This document shows positions 20,901 to 27,635 of a stretch of 64,000 nucleotides of DNA, piece by piece (within the stretch, counting starts at the first letter, position 1; the number at the start of each line of letters is the position of its first letter). Position numbers and translations under genes: made by a program. The stretch is from assembly GCA_963812255.1 (NCBI GenBank), contig CAWEUM010000003.1:1-64000 (forward strand), in the 5' to 3' direction. A model generated the notes under the pieces. It was not told the origin of the DNA. It saw nothing but the letters and a program-made list of their open reading frames with translations, and ran no database searches. This DNA comes from DATJGR01 sp963812255. GTDB lineage: Bacteria > Pseudomonadota > Gammaproteobacteria > Pseudomonadales > Azotimanducaceae.

Positions 20901-22806
20901 TGCCGGTGTGATCGGCCGAGTTGGTCGGGTAGCCGGGATCCGATTCAGCAAGGAAGACTTCGCCGTCGATGACCAGCTCCGGCGGCGCGTTGGTCTCAGG
21001 AACGGTCGGTAGCACCAGCGAAAAGTTGTTGTCGGGTGCGTAGCCGAGGAATTTGAGCTGATCTCCGTTGGCGCGAAAGATCGTCAGAATCTCCGAACCA
21101 GGAATCGAATCATCCAGATGGAAGACGTCGTGCCGACCCGGTGCGAACTCAGCCTGGTACACCTTCACGCCGTCGTCGGTGGCGAACAATTTGATCCCCA
21201 CAACCGGGTACAGCTCTGCCAGCGTCTGGCCATCGATCTTCGCAACGTTGGCGCCGTCGAAATCGATGATCGAGTCGCGGCCATCGCCGGAGACAAATTC
21301 GTAGGTGTCGTTGCCTGTGCCGCCGCTTAACGCGTCACCGTCGCCTTCGCCGCCGCGCAGGACGTCGTCGCCATCACCGCCGTAGAGGAAGTCGCGTCCA
21401 CCACTGCCTTCGAGGACGTCTGCGCCGCGTTTGCCGTAGAGGTGATCGTCGTGGGCGCCGCCTACCAGCACGTCACCCTGCTCCGTACCGAAAGCTACTC
21501 GGTCAGAAGCGAGAGCGTACGAAGCCGGAACGGGGTCCCCAGAGACAAAGGGGATGTTCAGCGGGCCCTGCAGCAGCGTCACCCCGAGGACACGATCCTC
21601 CAAGATCGTCTTCTGATTCGTCGCCGCGAAGAGAACTGACGTGTCCTCCGTCGTTGCTTTCATCAGCGAGGTGAAGAAGGTGACGCGGTCTAGCAGCTCC
21701 TGGCGATCTGAGAAACCATCCGCAACCTCGTCCGCTGTCCCCGCCAGTGTAGGCGTGTTGTTTGTGTTCGCTGGAATCAACGCGTAAGGCAGGCCATGCA
21801 GGATCGAGTAACGCACGCTACGACCGGTGACGTCGGTTGCCTCCGCCATCGCCAACACGTTTGCGGGGCCGGCATCGACCAGGGACCGAACTTCACCGAT
21901 CAGTGGATTCGCACCGTCGCCGCTGACCCGACTGATGATCGCGGTCAAGCCCTCGTAAGCTGCACCGGCCCGGCTCGGTTCGTCGCCCGAACTCAGGCGC
22001 GAGCGGATCGACGAGCTATCGGTTTGGTCACCTAGTTCGGATCCTAGGCCTAACAGATCTGCTAGGCCGGTTACGACCTTTTCTGTCGAGGCTTGTGTGA
22101 CATTCCATGCAGCGCGATACAGCGCATTCGCACGATCAAACGTCATCGACGGATCGATGAGATTGAGAACGTACATGTACATCGAGGATGTCGAGATTGC
22201 CCGAAAGCTGTGAGCGTCCAGCGGGCCCGACCATTCCTGGTCGGTTGCAATCTGCACTGCATCGCCGAAGTTGACGATGGGCACCAGATCGGCACCAAAC
22301 GGCAAGTTGGAGACAACGTCACCACCGACTTGAAATCGCGTGACCGGTAACGCCGAAAGCTCCCCTAAGGCAGACCCGCCAAGCGAAAGCAAACCTTGCA
22401 AACCAATTCCAACGCCGTCGAATGTGACGACCCGACTGATGAGATCCGGTTGTAGCACTTCCGAGAGCAGCGCGAGGTGGCCACCAAGCGAATGTCCAAC
22501 GACATCAACCGCAGACACTCCGGGCAAGTTGGCGATTTCCTCTAGAAACGATCCAAGCGCTTCGAACTGTGGGTAGGCAATCCCCGACAACAAAATTCCA
22601 CCGACATCCGCGTTGACAAAATCGGTAACGACAGTGTTGAGGGAGTCCCACTCAGTACCGGCGATGCCCAGGATGTATCGATCTGTGGCCTTCTCACGAA
22701 ACAACGCGGCTTGGAAGCCAGATGTCGCTGGGTCGCGCGCTGCAAGAACGAAATCGAATCGGCTGGCAAACAAATCCGCCAGAGCAGGAGAGCAGCGCCG
22801 GATCAT
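11995..22806 (-). CDS. Giant RTX protein: lipase-like head, RTX arrays, cadherin-like and CSLREA beta-helix domains
   Basis: The 3603-residue product is laid out as follows. A lipase-like alpha/beta-hydrolase head has its nucleophile elbow at residues 102-110 (VVGHSLGGH). A first short GGxGxD calcium-binding array (~430-530) leads to a very long RTX array (~640-1310) and a haemolysin-type Ca-binding-related segment (DRIIVRDYFDSAGHI). Then come two cadherin/VCBS-like domains with YTP motifs, three right-handed beta-helix units headed by LSLREA or TSLREA, one more cadherin-like domain, a C-terminal RTX array built from ~111-residue modules, and a tail without repeats as expected for a type I secretion signal. 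HlyB- and HlyD-type genes lie upstream in the same direction. ATG at 22806 has a poor ribosome site, and an in-style start with AGGAG lies at 22946-22949 in another frame, so the true N-terminus is probably frameshifted. Likely a secreted, calcium-folded adhesin or hydrolase. Confidence 0.9.
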   Translation of the reverse strand: MIRRCSPALADLFASRFDFVLAARDPATSGFQAALFREKATDRYILGIAGTEWDSLNTVVTDFVNADVGGILLSGIAYPQFEALGSFLEEIANLPGVSAVDVVGHSLGGHLALLSEVLQPDLISRVVTFDGVGIGLQGLLSLGGSALGELSALPVTRFQVGGDVVSNLPFGADLVPIVNFGDAVQIATDQEWSGPLDAHSFRAISTSSMYMYVLNLIDPSMTFDRANALYRAAWNVTQASTEKVVTGLADLLGLGSELGDQTDSSSIRSRLSSGDEPSRAGAAYEGLTAIISRVSGDGANPLIGEVRSLVDAGPANVLAMAEATDVTGRSVRYSILHGLPYALIPANTNNTPTLAGTADEVADGFSDRQELLDRVTFFTSLMKATTEDTSVLFAATNQKTILEDRVLGVTLLQGPLNIPFVSGDPVPASYALASDRVAFGTEQGDVLVGGAHDDHLYGKRGADVLEGSGGRDFLYGGDGDDVLRGGEGDGDALSGGTGNDTYEFVSGDGRDSIIDFDGANVAKIDGQTLAELYPVVGIKLFATDDGVKVYQAEFAPGRHDVFHLDDSIPGSEILTIFRANGDQLKFLGYAPDNNFSLVLPTVPETNAPPELVIDGEVFLAESDPGYPTNSADHTGTSLNDELNGGFAADSLSGGGGDDRINGFGSVDVLLGDSGADRIDGGDGNDTIVGGAGSDFALGGMGNDTLVGHENVFTAGLLSIPVETDVLDGGDGDDALSGGEGDDFLTGGTGIDALHGGGGRDILAGGDNRDVMFGDSALLHDQGSVVSDVIDPDHPPATTVTYHDAARLFALAPVAGIAYDDLIDGGAGNDILFGELGSDFINGGIGNDVIEGDRTVLFGVAALDEPLHGDDIVFGGAGDDRIYGNGGNDDLHGGADDDQVFGQQGNDSLAGDDGNDILRGGLGNDFIEGDAGADIIAGDEGDDIIEGGAGNDALWGDRDTFLLGSDPIDPTLEGNDRISGGAGIDQIRGNGGNDELFGDADDDLVSGGAGEDVIGGGDGDDVLFGDLGDDSISGGAGLDRIFGGEGIDTIDGGAERDAILGGKNDDVLFGGAGDDALIGDEGGDEIHGGDGDDFISGDRSSSITFGEPPPDFDVSLAGNDVIFADAGNDEVSADEGNDVIHGGEGADTLHGGSGNDSIYGDDGDDIVVGNDGDDVMLSGGDGTDLIDGGEGNDMLSGGTGNDLLQGGFGDDQLFGDENDDVLRGGGGADALAGGSGNDQGSGGPGEDAIDGGSGNDIFSGGDGNDVLVGGTGDDVLDGEAGNDTLEGGAGFDHLYGGAGNDTFRFARGAGVDVLHVVDTQGGVSQGADRIEFLDDIAFGELQFARTGMDLVVLVGGIDDRIIVRDYFDSAGHIADPAILSGFSFGDGSSVDQASIVVALAGLSTNQAPLAGSATVSVDEDGVLVGTLPVTDPEGAPLRFHVVDGPAHGSVTFDAVGNFTYTPATNFNGGDSFEYSAFDGVNTAAGAIDVTIAPVNDPAQLIGTHFRTPLDAPLFGALIATDVDGDGVTFSLDVGPSNGNANVAADGTFTYTPNGAFTGNDPFTVAMFDGTVTVAAPVAVTVKSQQTLIVTTLADESNGYDASQPVGADNQLSLREAVGLALDGDVIEFDRGLLAVDTGVAVVSRRNVTVELTQGALAIDKAITIDGDIDGNGGPNVTISGVNQSRVFDVAGTGTGALVLTGLRIADGFAERIQDADDGSGGGIRIANGIVEVRNSVLTRNVSWANGTPRATDRGLTTGGGAIFNAGALSVVNSTLYDNSAPQGSGEMIHNKGQLTIGNSTLSDNNVQPLDPLNEAGRTSFALIFTESDVLVTHSTLMSGGLEPLDAFEVNVDPAVDDAPSVQVGHSIFDNAAPADLVDDGFERDDEGWGSGGAAVVSLGHNFVGNGSRGPTTIVSTDIYGPFAQSRLSALHDSGNGIALHSLLAGSDVIDAGAAAGDIGVQSSATTWLVTTLGDELDTQGEVGAGLSLREAIALARGGDDIRFDPSLAGGTIDLSLGALIITESVTISGDVNGDGRADITLDAGGRDRVLKVDLDMTRSRVALDGLNLVGGVANDGSRRAGFSNEFGARASEFSRLGGGVLLENGELEIRNSTISHNAAEAGGGIFSNGTLRLISSAVSNNRGGGLYDNHGGQGEAGLDLLRVGGYAIQNSTIANNVGDGIFNAGATRAVSLEYNNDSYQFRSAGFQIANSTISGNTGTGVSNEHFGSVAIENSTIVRNGNGGVRGGSFDPSSGFPPHIELHNSIVALNVETTTSSTTTYPPAPTPDLSFYLGSRSAAMQSSVIASLDDLFDQGIGVVFDANQQSINVDTPATDYNAYFLSQQSAFAGVVEIENVSRRTSSNFNRTDDPQPTVTVMTATTALDADGNGVVSLGYNLIGQRSFVNAMTTDLLGVDETSLALDPLAVVAGRPAVHLLGATSVAIDVGDPVTNGSLRLTDQLGKGRVANGRVDVGAVEYGSVSVAATAAPSIVVDTAADVIDATDGLTSLREAVYLANQSLVPASITFDQSLLGATLTLTSAIAIDITQSMTIDGDMDGDLRADVTISGDANGSGVADAGDTQVLRVNLTDPNGRVLLTSLNLAHGFEPRPGEHDFTSVRDESIGGVLHIAGRGDVTLRDSHVFDADGDEFGVDEFGAYGFVPSVVGVNLADPDLAVHIESSTISDNPDAIGLAVSGGQRNRDGSLELVNSTLSGNDIGIDLRRADIDVRFGTLADNGSGAIQYGPFESGARFSYSIISGAVLGQSFGTESLGFNLFADGPTPTVDGGAQTSDIIGGVSDLASLADNGGPTPTHMPGLLSDARNGGDPSAVTGVDGIPATDQRGMVRGVDQLDIGAVELVGNLVNSPPTVTGEMATTVRDVVMIFTTAELLENDGDVDGDELTLLSADNALNGTVALANEVLTFVPTPNYVGSASFDYAVSDGTESRTARVDLNVVAPIGTVIAGTPNADNLAGRNGAQTILGLAGDDVISGGAGNDRLIGGTGADLFDGGRGNDALYGDAGDDTFSYAGDGGGFDAVWGGSGFDLLQGGAGDDVFGLTGLDAESSVERIDGGAGFDVITGGSGAQTLDFSNVELISIERIDGAAGNDVITGSAGADVIVGGAGNDTLDAGVGDDTLVYEGATNGFDTVSGGPGIDVLQGGAGGDVIGLTGFDRSGIERIDGGTGFDVITGGSGAQTLDFSNVELISIERIDGAAGNDVIIGSAAADVIVGGSGNDTLDGGGGDDILLYEGDVNGFDTVSGGSGFDVLRGTVDDDVFGLTRFDSNSGIERIDGGAGNDIISSGSGAQTLDFSNAELMSIERIDGGAGNDQITGSAGADVIVGGAGNDVLDGAAGDDTLRYEGASNGFDTVSGGSGFDVLQGGTGDDVIGLTRFDANNGIERIDGGMNTDIISGGSGAQVLDFSNVELMSIERIDGGAGNDQITGSAGADVIVGGAGKDRLIGGIGADWLSGQSGADTYRFAPGSGVDTIDEQGALGNTDVVAFDGDVTKEDLWLFRRDDDLVLGQVGRDDAVTIENWYAEDTQQIERIEVAGSVLLSNQVDQLVAAMAAFAPPTGVGGVYTQAMNDDVLPVIAAAWQAGGTARPSAG
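12430..13760. repeat. Four tandem ~333-bp modules in the 3' part of the RTX gene
   Basis: The segment GCCGAACCGGTGATC and its variants recur at 12482, 12815, 13148 and 13478, a period of 330-333 bp (about 111 residues). Each module encodes LDFSNVELISIERIDG, then GSAGADVIVGGAGND, then a GFDTVSGGSGFDVLQGG segment. Modules 1-2 share long identical stretches, and modules 3-4 share a different set, pointing to pairwise duplication. Confidence 0.85.
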
Positions 22807-22835
22807 GCATCGTCGCCTGGGGTGGTCAGCGCTAA

Positions 22836-22949
22836 CTAAGACATCGCCTGTTCCGAGCTGATCGGCAGCAGATCGGATAGCCCGTCGTTGTAGACAACGC
22901 TACTGATGAGACTTCCAACAAATGCGTCTTCAATCGTGCGATCCATCAT
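22836..22949 (-). pseudogene. Probable detached 5' end of the RTX gene (37 codons)
   Basis: Reading MMDRTIEDAFVGSLISSVVYN and ending at TAG, this frame has the best ribosome site in the region (AGGAG, 6 bases before the second ATG). Its text fits the N-terminal helix that normally precedes this type of lipase-like RTX head. The long RTX frame begins 30 bp after its stop in a different frame. A one-base indel around 22830 would join them. A short leader peptide is the alternative. Confidence 0.5.
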
Positions 22950-23309
22950 CTACTCCTGTCTGAATTGATGCCCGAACCCAATCTCTCAATGACATGTCGC
23001 CACTCGCGCAGGAGGCAAACATCGGCAGGTATGCTGACAGTGGGTCGCGGACCCCCAGCCGATACTCCTCCCATACCCCAACGACTTCGCTCTTCCGCGA
23101 CAATTCATATCGAACATGATAGATCGAGTACCGTCGCGTCGTGATTTCGTGCAGACGATTCGGATGAGCCGGTCGATGCGGTATTTCGGCAAGTTCGAGG
23201 CTTCGCCTTTGACGCCTGTCGTAGCAAGAGGCGTTTTTTCCTTGCGAGGCCTCCATTGCAACATCGTCGAGGGCTGCAGTTGTTCCAGAGTGAATAGAGT
23301 TCTGCGCGA

Positions 23310-23636
23310 TCAGGAAGTGTCTAGAGGCCAGGTAGTTACGTAACGGCCAACCGCGCCGTAGAGAAGTTCCTTCATGTGGGGGCCGGGATCTACGATCCAT
23401 ACCCTGTCCGTATGAATCATTGGAGGGACCATCAAACTCATCATTTCGCATCGTTCGTGGAATCGGACCCAATCGACGAGAGCAAAGGGAAGCAGGAACA
23501 ACTGTGGCGCGAGAACGATGACCGCAACGCCGATCCCAAAGGCGCGCGGGTGCGCTTCGCGACGACACATCACTCGCCAGATCGAGATCGCCAGTGCAGC
23601 GCCGCCGACCCACATTCCGAGAATGACGGTACCCAC
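23310..23636 (-). CDS. Small membrane protein of unknown function in the type I secretion operon
   Basis: The frame starts with GTG at 23636, 34 bp after the hlyD-type gene, with GGGGGA upstream. It encodes two hydrophobic helices, VILGMWVGGAALAISIW and FGIGVAVIVLAPQLFLLPFA, then a soluble tail with MKELLYGAVGRYV. I do not recognise a family. After its stop, protein-like text continues in another frame (RLHEITTRRYSIYHVRYELS, then VWEEYRLGVRDPLSAYLPMF, to a stop at 22930), so the real gene may be longer and frameshifted. It is placed between the exporter genes and the RTX gene, and a role in export or immunity is possible but unsupported. Confidence 0.5.
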   Translation of the reverse strand: MGTVILGMWVGGAALAISIWRVMCRREAHPRAFGIGVAVIVLAPQLFLLPFALVDWVRFHERCEMMSLMVPPMIHTDRVWIVDPGPHMKELLYGAVGRYVTTWPLDTS

Positions 23637-23669
23637 TAGCGAGGTCCCCCAACAGGCCCACTCACCCGC

Positions 23670-25076
23670 TCACCGCTCCCGAATACTCTCATCGCGATAC
23701 CTGAACAAGGGACTCAGGAAGAACTCGATGATCCGTCGTGTACCGGTCTTGATCTCCGCCGTCACGGTCATCCCCGGCGACAGGTTCACCCATTTTCGAT
23801 TCACCAGCAGCTTGGTCGTCCGCAACGCCACGCGTGCGCGATAGACAAATCCCAGCCTCTCATCGGCACGTGCGTCGTTCGACAGATCTACGAGCTGTCC
23901 GTCGATCACGCCGTATTTCGTGAAGTTGAATGTATCGATCTTCACCTCGACGGCATCGTCCTCGGAGACAAAGCCGATGTCCTTATTCAATACCCACGCC
24001 TCGACTTCGAGCGCACCGTCGCTCGGCACGAGTGTCATCAGGTTTTCCGCGGGGATGACGACGCCGCCGACGGTGGACACCTTCAGGTCAGTGACGACGC
24101 CGTCGATCGGCGCGTACAGTACCTGCTGCGCTTGTCGTTTCGATGCCTTCACGCGTTCCTGATACAGCACCGCGACATGGCGTTGTGAGTTCTGCAGCGC
24201 CGTCAGGTTGTCTTTCATCGCATCGGCGCGCAGCGAACGTTCCCGGCTGATCAGAGTTTGCAACGCTGCATCTAGGCCGTCCGCACGCGCGCGCAGGCTC
24301 GCGAGATCCTGCTCGGCTTCGATACGCGCCTGTTCGAGTTGCAGATAATCCGACTCCGCGACCAGGTGTTTGGCGAGTAGCGTCGCCAGGCGTTGGGCCC
24401 GTTGCGTGATGATCGGCAGAGTCCTGTCGAGCTTGATGATTTCGGCAGCCGTTGCGCGGCGCTCGGCCCGACCTTGTCGGATCTGGTTCTCGAGGGTCGA
24501 TCGTTCGGCCGCGAACGCGTGGACCTGTTGGGTGAGCAGTCGTGCCTGCACCGCACGTTGCGCCGCGGGCAGACCGGGGGGCCATTCGATATCCGTCAGT
24601 TTTTGGTCAGCGCTATCCAGGTACCGTGCGAACTGCGTCTGCCGGGCGACATCCATTCTGGCCACATCGAGTTCCGCCACCAGCCGGCGCTGATCCGCTT
24701 CGGCCTGCGTCGCGTCCAACGCAATCAACGCATCGCCTTGCTTGACCGACTCACCTTCTCGTACATAGATCGCCCGCACCACACCGATCTCGAGCGGTTG
24801 GATCACTTTCACCCGATCGCTCGGTACGACCTTGCCGGGCGCCACGGCAACGATGTCGATCTGACCGACACACGCCCACAGCACCACGACCAGGAACAAA
24901 ATGATGATCGAAGCGATGATCGTTCGCCCAACAGGCGATGGTGGTGTGTCCTGGACTTCCAGTGCGGCCGGGAGAAACGCGCGGTCGACGCGAGCACGAC
25001 GCCGTCGTGCATCGAGTGCCTGAAACAGCCGCTGCGCGCGACTCGGCCGCACTGTCGGATTAGCAGAATCGTTCAT
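23670..25076 (-). CDS. HlyD-family periplasmic adaptor of a type I secretion system
   Basis: The 468-residue membrane fusion protein has one N-terminal transmembrane helix (residues ~52-70, TIIASIIILFLVVVLWACV). It is followed by a lipoyl-like segment (GKVVPSDRVKVIQPLEIGVV), a long coiled coil (~130-310) and the C-terminal family signature LSPGMTVTAEIKTGTRRIIEFFLSPL. It would bridge the inner-membrane ABC exporter and an outer-membrane TolC channel, which is not encoded in this window. ATG at 25076 overlaps the stop of the ABC gene (ATGA), so the two are translationally coupled. Cargo is very likely the RTX protein encoded downstream. Confidence 0.9.
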   Translation of the reverse strand: MNDSANPTVRPSRAQRLFQALDARRRRARVDRAFLPAALEVQDTPPSPVGRTIIASIIILFLVVVLWACVGQIDIVAVAPGKVVPSDRVKVIQPLEIGVVRAIYVREGESVKQGDALIALDATQAEADQRRLVAELDVARMDVARQTQFARYLDSADQKLTDIEWPPGLPAAQRAVQARLLTQQVHAFAAERSTLENQIRQGRAERRATAAEIIKLDRTLPIITQRAQRLATLLAKHLVAESDYLQLEQARIEAEQDLASLRARADGLDAALQTLISRERSLRADAMKDNLTALQNSQRHVAVLYQERVKASKRQAQQVLYAPIDGVVTDLKVSTVGGVVIPAENLMTLVPSDGALEVEAWVLNKDIGFVSEDDAVEVKIDTFNFTKYGVIDGQLVDLSNDARADERLGFVYRARVALRTTKLLVNRKWVNLSPGMTVTAEIKTGTRRIIEFFLSPLFRYRDESIRER

Positions 25077-27217
25077 GCCACCGCCGTCTGATACGCATGC
25101 AACCGGGCATACAAGCCACCGTGTTGCAGCAACTGCTCATGCGTGCCCTCTTCGAGGATGCGGCCCTTCTCCAACACCAGCAGGCGGTTGACTTGCCGCA
25201 CGGTGGAGAGCCGGTGCGCGATGATGAACACCGTCCTGCCCTTGGCGATGAAACGCATGTTTCGCGCAATGGCTTGCTCGGATTCGTAGTCGAGTGCGCT
25301 GGTGGCTTCGTCGAATATCAGAATGCGCGGATTGGTGATCAGCGCTCGCGCGATCGCGATGCGTTGCTTCTGGCCGCCGGAGAGTGAGTTGCCCTGTTCA
25401 AAAACGATACTGTCGTAGCCTTCGGGTAATTCCGCGATGAAAGGATGTGCGCCCGCCAGTTGCGCGGCCTGGATGACCCGTTCCATCGGAATGCCCGGAT
25501 CGGCCAGCGCGATGTTCTCGCGGATCGAACGATTCAGTAAAAAACTCTCCTGCAACACCACACCGATCTGACGACGCAACCACGCCGGTTGCACCAACGC
25601 GAGATCGACGCCATCGAGCCTGACGTTGCCGGCCTCGGGGACATACATCCGCTGGATCAGCTTCGCGAACGTCGACTTGCCGGAACCGGAGCGGCCGACG
25701 ATGCCGATCACTTCACCCGGCCGTGCTTCGAAGGTGACATCGGACAGAACCGGCGGCAACTGCGGCTGGTAGCGAAACGTCACATGCGACAGACTCACGT
25801 GACCCTGCAGGGCCGGCAACACCGTGCGGTTTGGATCGTGGCCGGGTTCCGGCGGCGTGTTGAGGATATCTCCGAGGCGCGCGATCGAGATTCCGGCTTG
25901 TTGAAAGTCCTGCCACAGTTGCACCAACCGCAGGATCGGGCCGCTGATCCGGGCCGCAAGCATATTGAAAGCGATCAGTTCACCGATACTGAGCTCGCCG
26001 GTGATGACGGCCCGCGCGCCGATCCACAGGATCAACACGACGACTACCTTGTTGATCAGCGACGCGGTCTGGTTCGAGACGTTGCCGAGATTGAAGGCGC
26101 GGAAACTGGCACCGACATAGCCGGCCAGTTGGTTCTCCCACTGGCGTTGCAGTTGCGGTTCCGCCGCCAACGATTTCAATGTTTCGGCGCCGGTCACGGC
26201 TTCGGTCAACAGTGCCTGATTCTCGGCGCCGCGCATGAACTTCTCGTCGAGCCGGCGCCGCAGGATCGGCGTGATGAACACGCTCAGGACCACATAGAAC
26301 GGGATCGACCCGAGCACGACATAGGTCAGCATCGGGCTGTACAGAACCATCACCGCGAAGAACACTACAGTGAAGAACAGATCGATCAGCAACGTCAGTG
26401 CGCTGCCGGTGATGAAGTTGCGGATTGTCTCCAGTTCGCGCACCCGGGCGACAGTGTTGCCGACCCGGCGGGTATTGAAGTACGCCAATGGCAGCGTCAT
26501 CAGGTGCCGGAACAACTGCGCACCCAATGTCACATCGATCCGATTGGTGGTATGGGAGAACAGATACGTGCGCAGACCGTTCAGCACTGCATCGAACAGC
26601 GACACGACCAGCAGGCCGATTGCCAGCACATCGAGTGTGGTCAAGCCCTTGTGCACCAGAACCTTGTCGACGACCACCTGGAAGAACAGCGGTGTGACCA
26701 GCGCGAACAGTTGAATGAAGAACGATGCGACCAGTACCTCACTCAAGAGTCGGCGATATCTGAGGATCGCGGGAATGAACCAGCTGAAATCGAACTGACC
26801 CGAACCATTGCCGAGTAGCGCGCGCTTGGTCAGCAAAATCAGTTCCCCGGTGAATCGCGCGCTGAAGTCCGCTCGCGGCACCGATTCGGGTTGCCGTTGT
26901 GCGGGCGCCTGGATCAGTACCTGGGTCTCGCTCGTGCGGCCTAGGACGACGTGCGTACCGTCCGCCATCAGCGCAATCGCCGGCACCGGGACACGCGCCA
27001 GCTCAGCCGGTGTGCGGCGCGCCCGTTTGGCTTTGAGGCCGAGGTAGCGCGCGGCGCGCAACAGCGCCACCGTGTCCAGCGCTTCGGCGCCTTCGGCGAA
27101 CTGGTGCCGAAGCTGTACCGGATCGGCGGCGGTGCCAAGGTACCGCGCGATCAACACCAGACACAGCAGGCCGGTGTCCGGCGGTGCACAATCGCTTATC
27201 GGTTCAGTGGCGGTCAC
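25073..27217 (-). CDS. HlyB-type ABC exporter (type I secretion, ATPase with degenerate C39 domain)
   Basis: The 714-residue protein has an N-terminal C39-like domain (residues ~1-125) whose catalytic cysteine position reads DTG, so it is the non-cleaving chaperone-like form used for RTX cargo. A six-helix membrane domain (~145-430) and a nucleotide-binding domain follow: Walker A GRSGSGKS (508-515), signature LSGGQ (612-616), Walker B RILIFDE (631-637) and His668. The start is GTG at 27217, and no clear Shine-Dalgarno is seen. It is first of the exporter operon and drives ATP-dependent export of the RTX protein in one step to the outside. Confidence 0.93.
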   Translation of the reverse strand: MTATEPISDCAPPDTGLLCLVLIARYLGTAADPVQLRHQFAEGAEALDTVALLRAARYLGLKAKRARRTPAELARVPVPAIALMADGTHVVLGRTSETQVLIQAPAQRQPESVPRADFSARFTGELILLTKRALLGNGSGQFDFSWFIPAILRYRRLLSEVLVASFFIQLFALVTPLFFQVVVDKVLVHKGLTTLDVLAIGLLVVSLFDAVLNGLRTYLFSHTTNRIDVTLGAQLFRHLMTLPLAYFNTRRVGNTVARVRELETIRNFITGSALTLLIDLFFTVVFFAVMVLYSPMLTYVVLGSIPFYVVLSVFITPILRRRLDEKFMRGAENQALLTEAVTGAETLKSLAAEPQLQRQWENQLAGYVGASFRAFNLGNVSNQTASLINKVVVVLILWIGARAVITGELSIGELIAFNMLAARISGPILRLVQLWQDFQQAGISIARLGDILNTPPEPGHDPNRTVLPALQGHVSLSHVTFRYQPQLPPVLSDVTFEARPGEVIGIVGRSGSGKSTFAKLIQRMYVPEAGNVRLDGVDLALVQPAWLRRQIGVVLQESFLLNRSIRENIALADPGIPMERVIQAAQLAGAHPFIAELPEGYDSIVFEQGNSLSGGQKQRIAIARALITNPRILIFDEATSALDYESEQAIARNMRFIAKGRTVFIIAHRLSTVRQVNRLLVLEKGRILEEGTHEQLLQHGGLYARLHAYQTAVA

Positions 27218-27635
27218 AGTGGGGAATCAGCCATGGCCGCGATGTCAATTTGCTTCCCCTCGGTGATTTCTAGTGGCCACGGAATGTGTTGGCCGATGCG
27301 TACCGAGTGGAGCACGAACGCACACGGCGCTCCAAACCGTGTCGACCGTAGTGCCCGTGCGTTGATGACTCGTCAGCGTGTACTACTTTCTTCCTGCGAA
27401 TCTTTACCTGACTTTGATGAGTCGAACGTGGAATCAAACGACGCTTCAGAACCAGATGAAATCCCGTCCTGGGACCGCTTTCCGGCGCCATTTGCGATGC
27501 CGCGCAACGAACTCGACGCAGAGATACAGAGAGCGCTACCCAAGAGCGTCGATCTCACGTCGCGCGACGTCTGGCGCACGGCGACGGCCCGGCATAGGAG
27601 CGTGGGCACGCGGCGATGTCGCCTGAGCGAAATCG
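27218..27635. other. Intergenic region upstream of the type I secretion operon
   Basis: About 420 bp lie between the exporter start and the end of the SDR gene. A plus-strand frame from 27366 (MTRQRVLLSSCESLPDFDES) opens here but runs into the SDR gene and has no family look. I do not call it. The promoter of the exporter operon should be in this stretch; I see no convincing -35/-10 pair. Confidence 0.5.

Noticed and set aside
12430..21500. CRISPR-like regular repeats
   Set aside because: The periodicity comes from GGxGxD codons and protein modules of the RTX gene; there are no constant repeats with unique spacers and no cas genes.
26951..27217. Plus-strand start of a frame over the HlyB-type gene
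   Set aside because: Antisense shadow of a clearly coding ABC exporter N-terminus.
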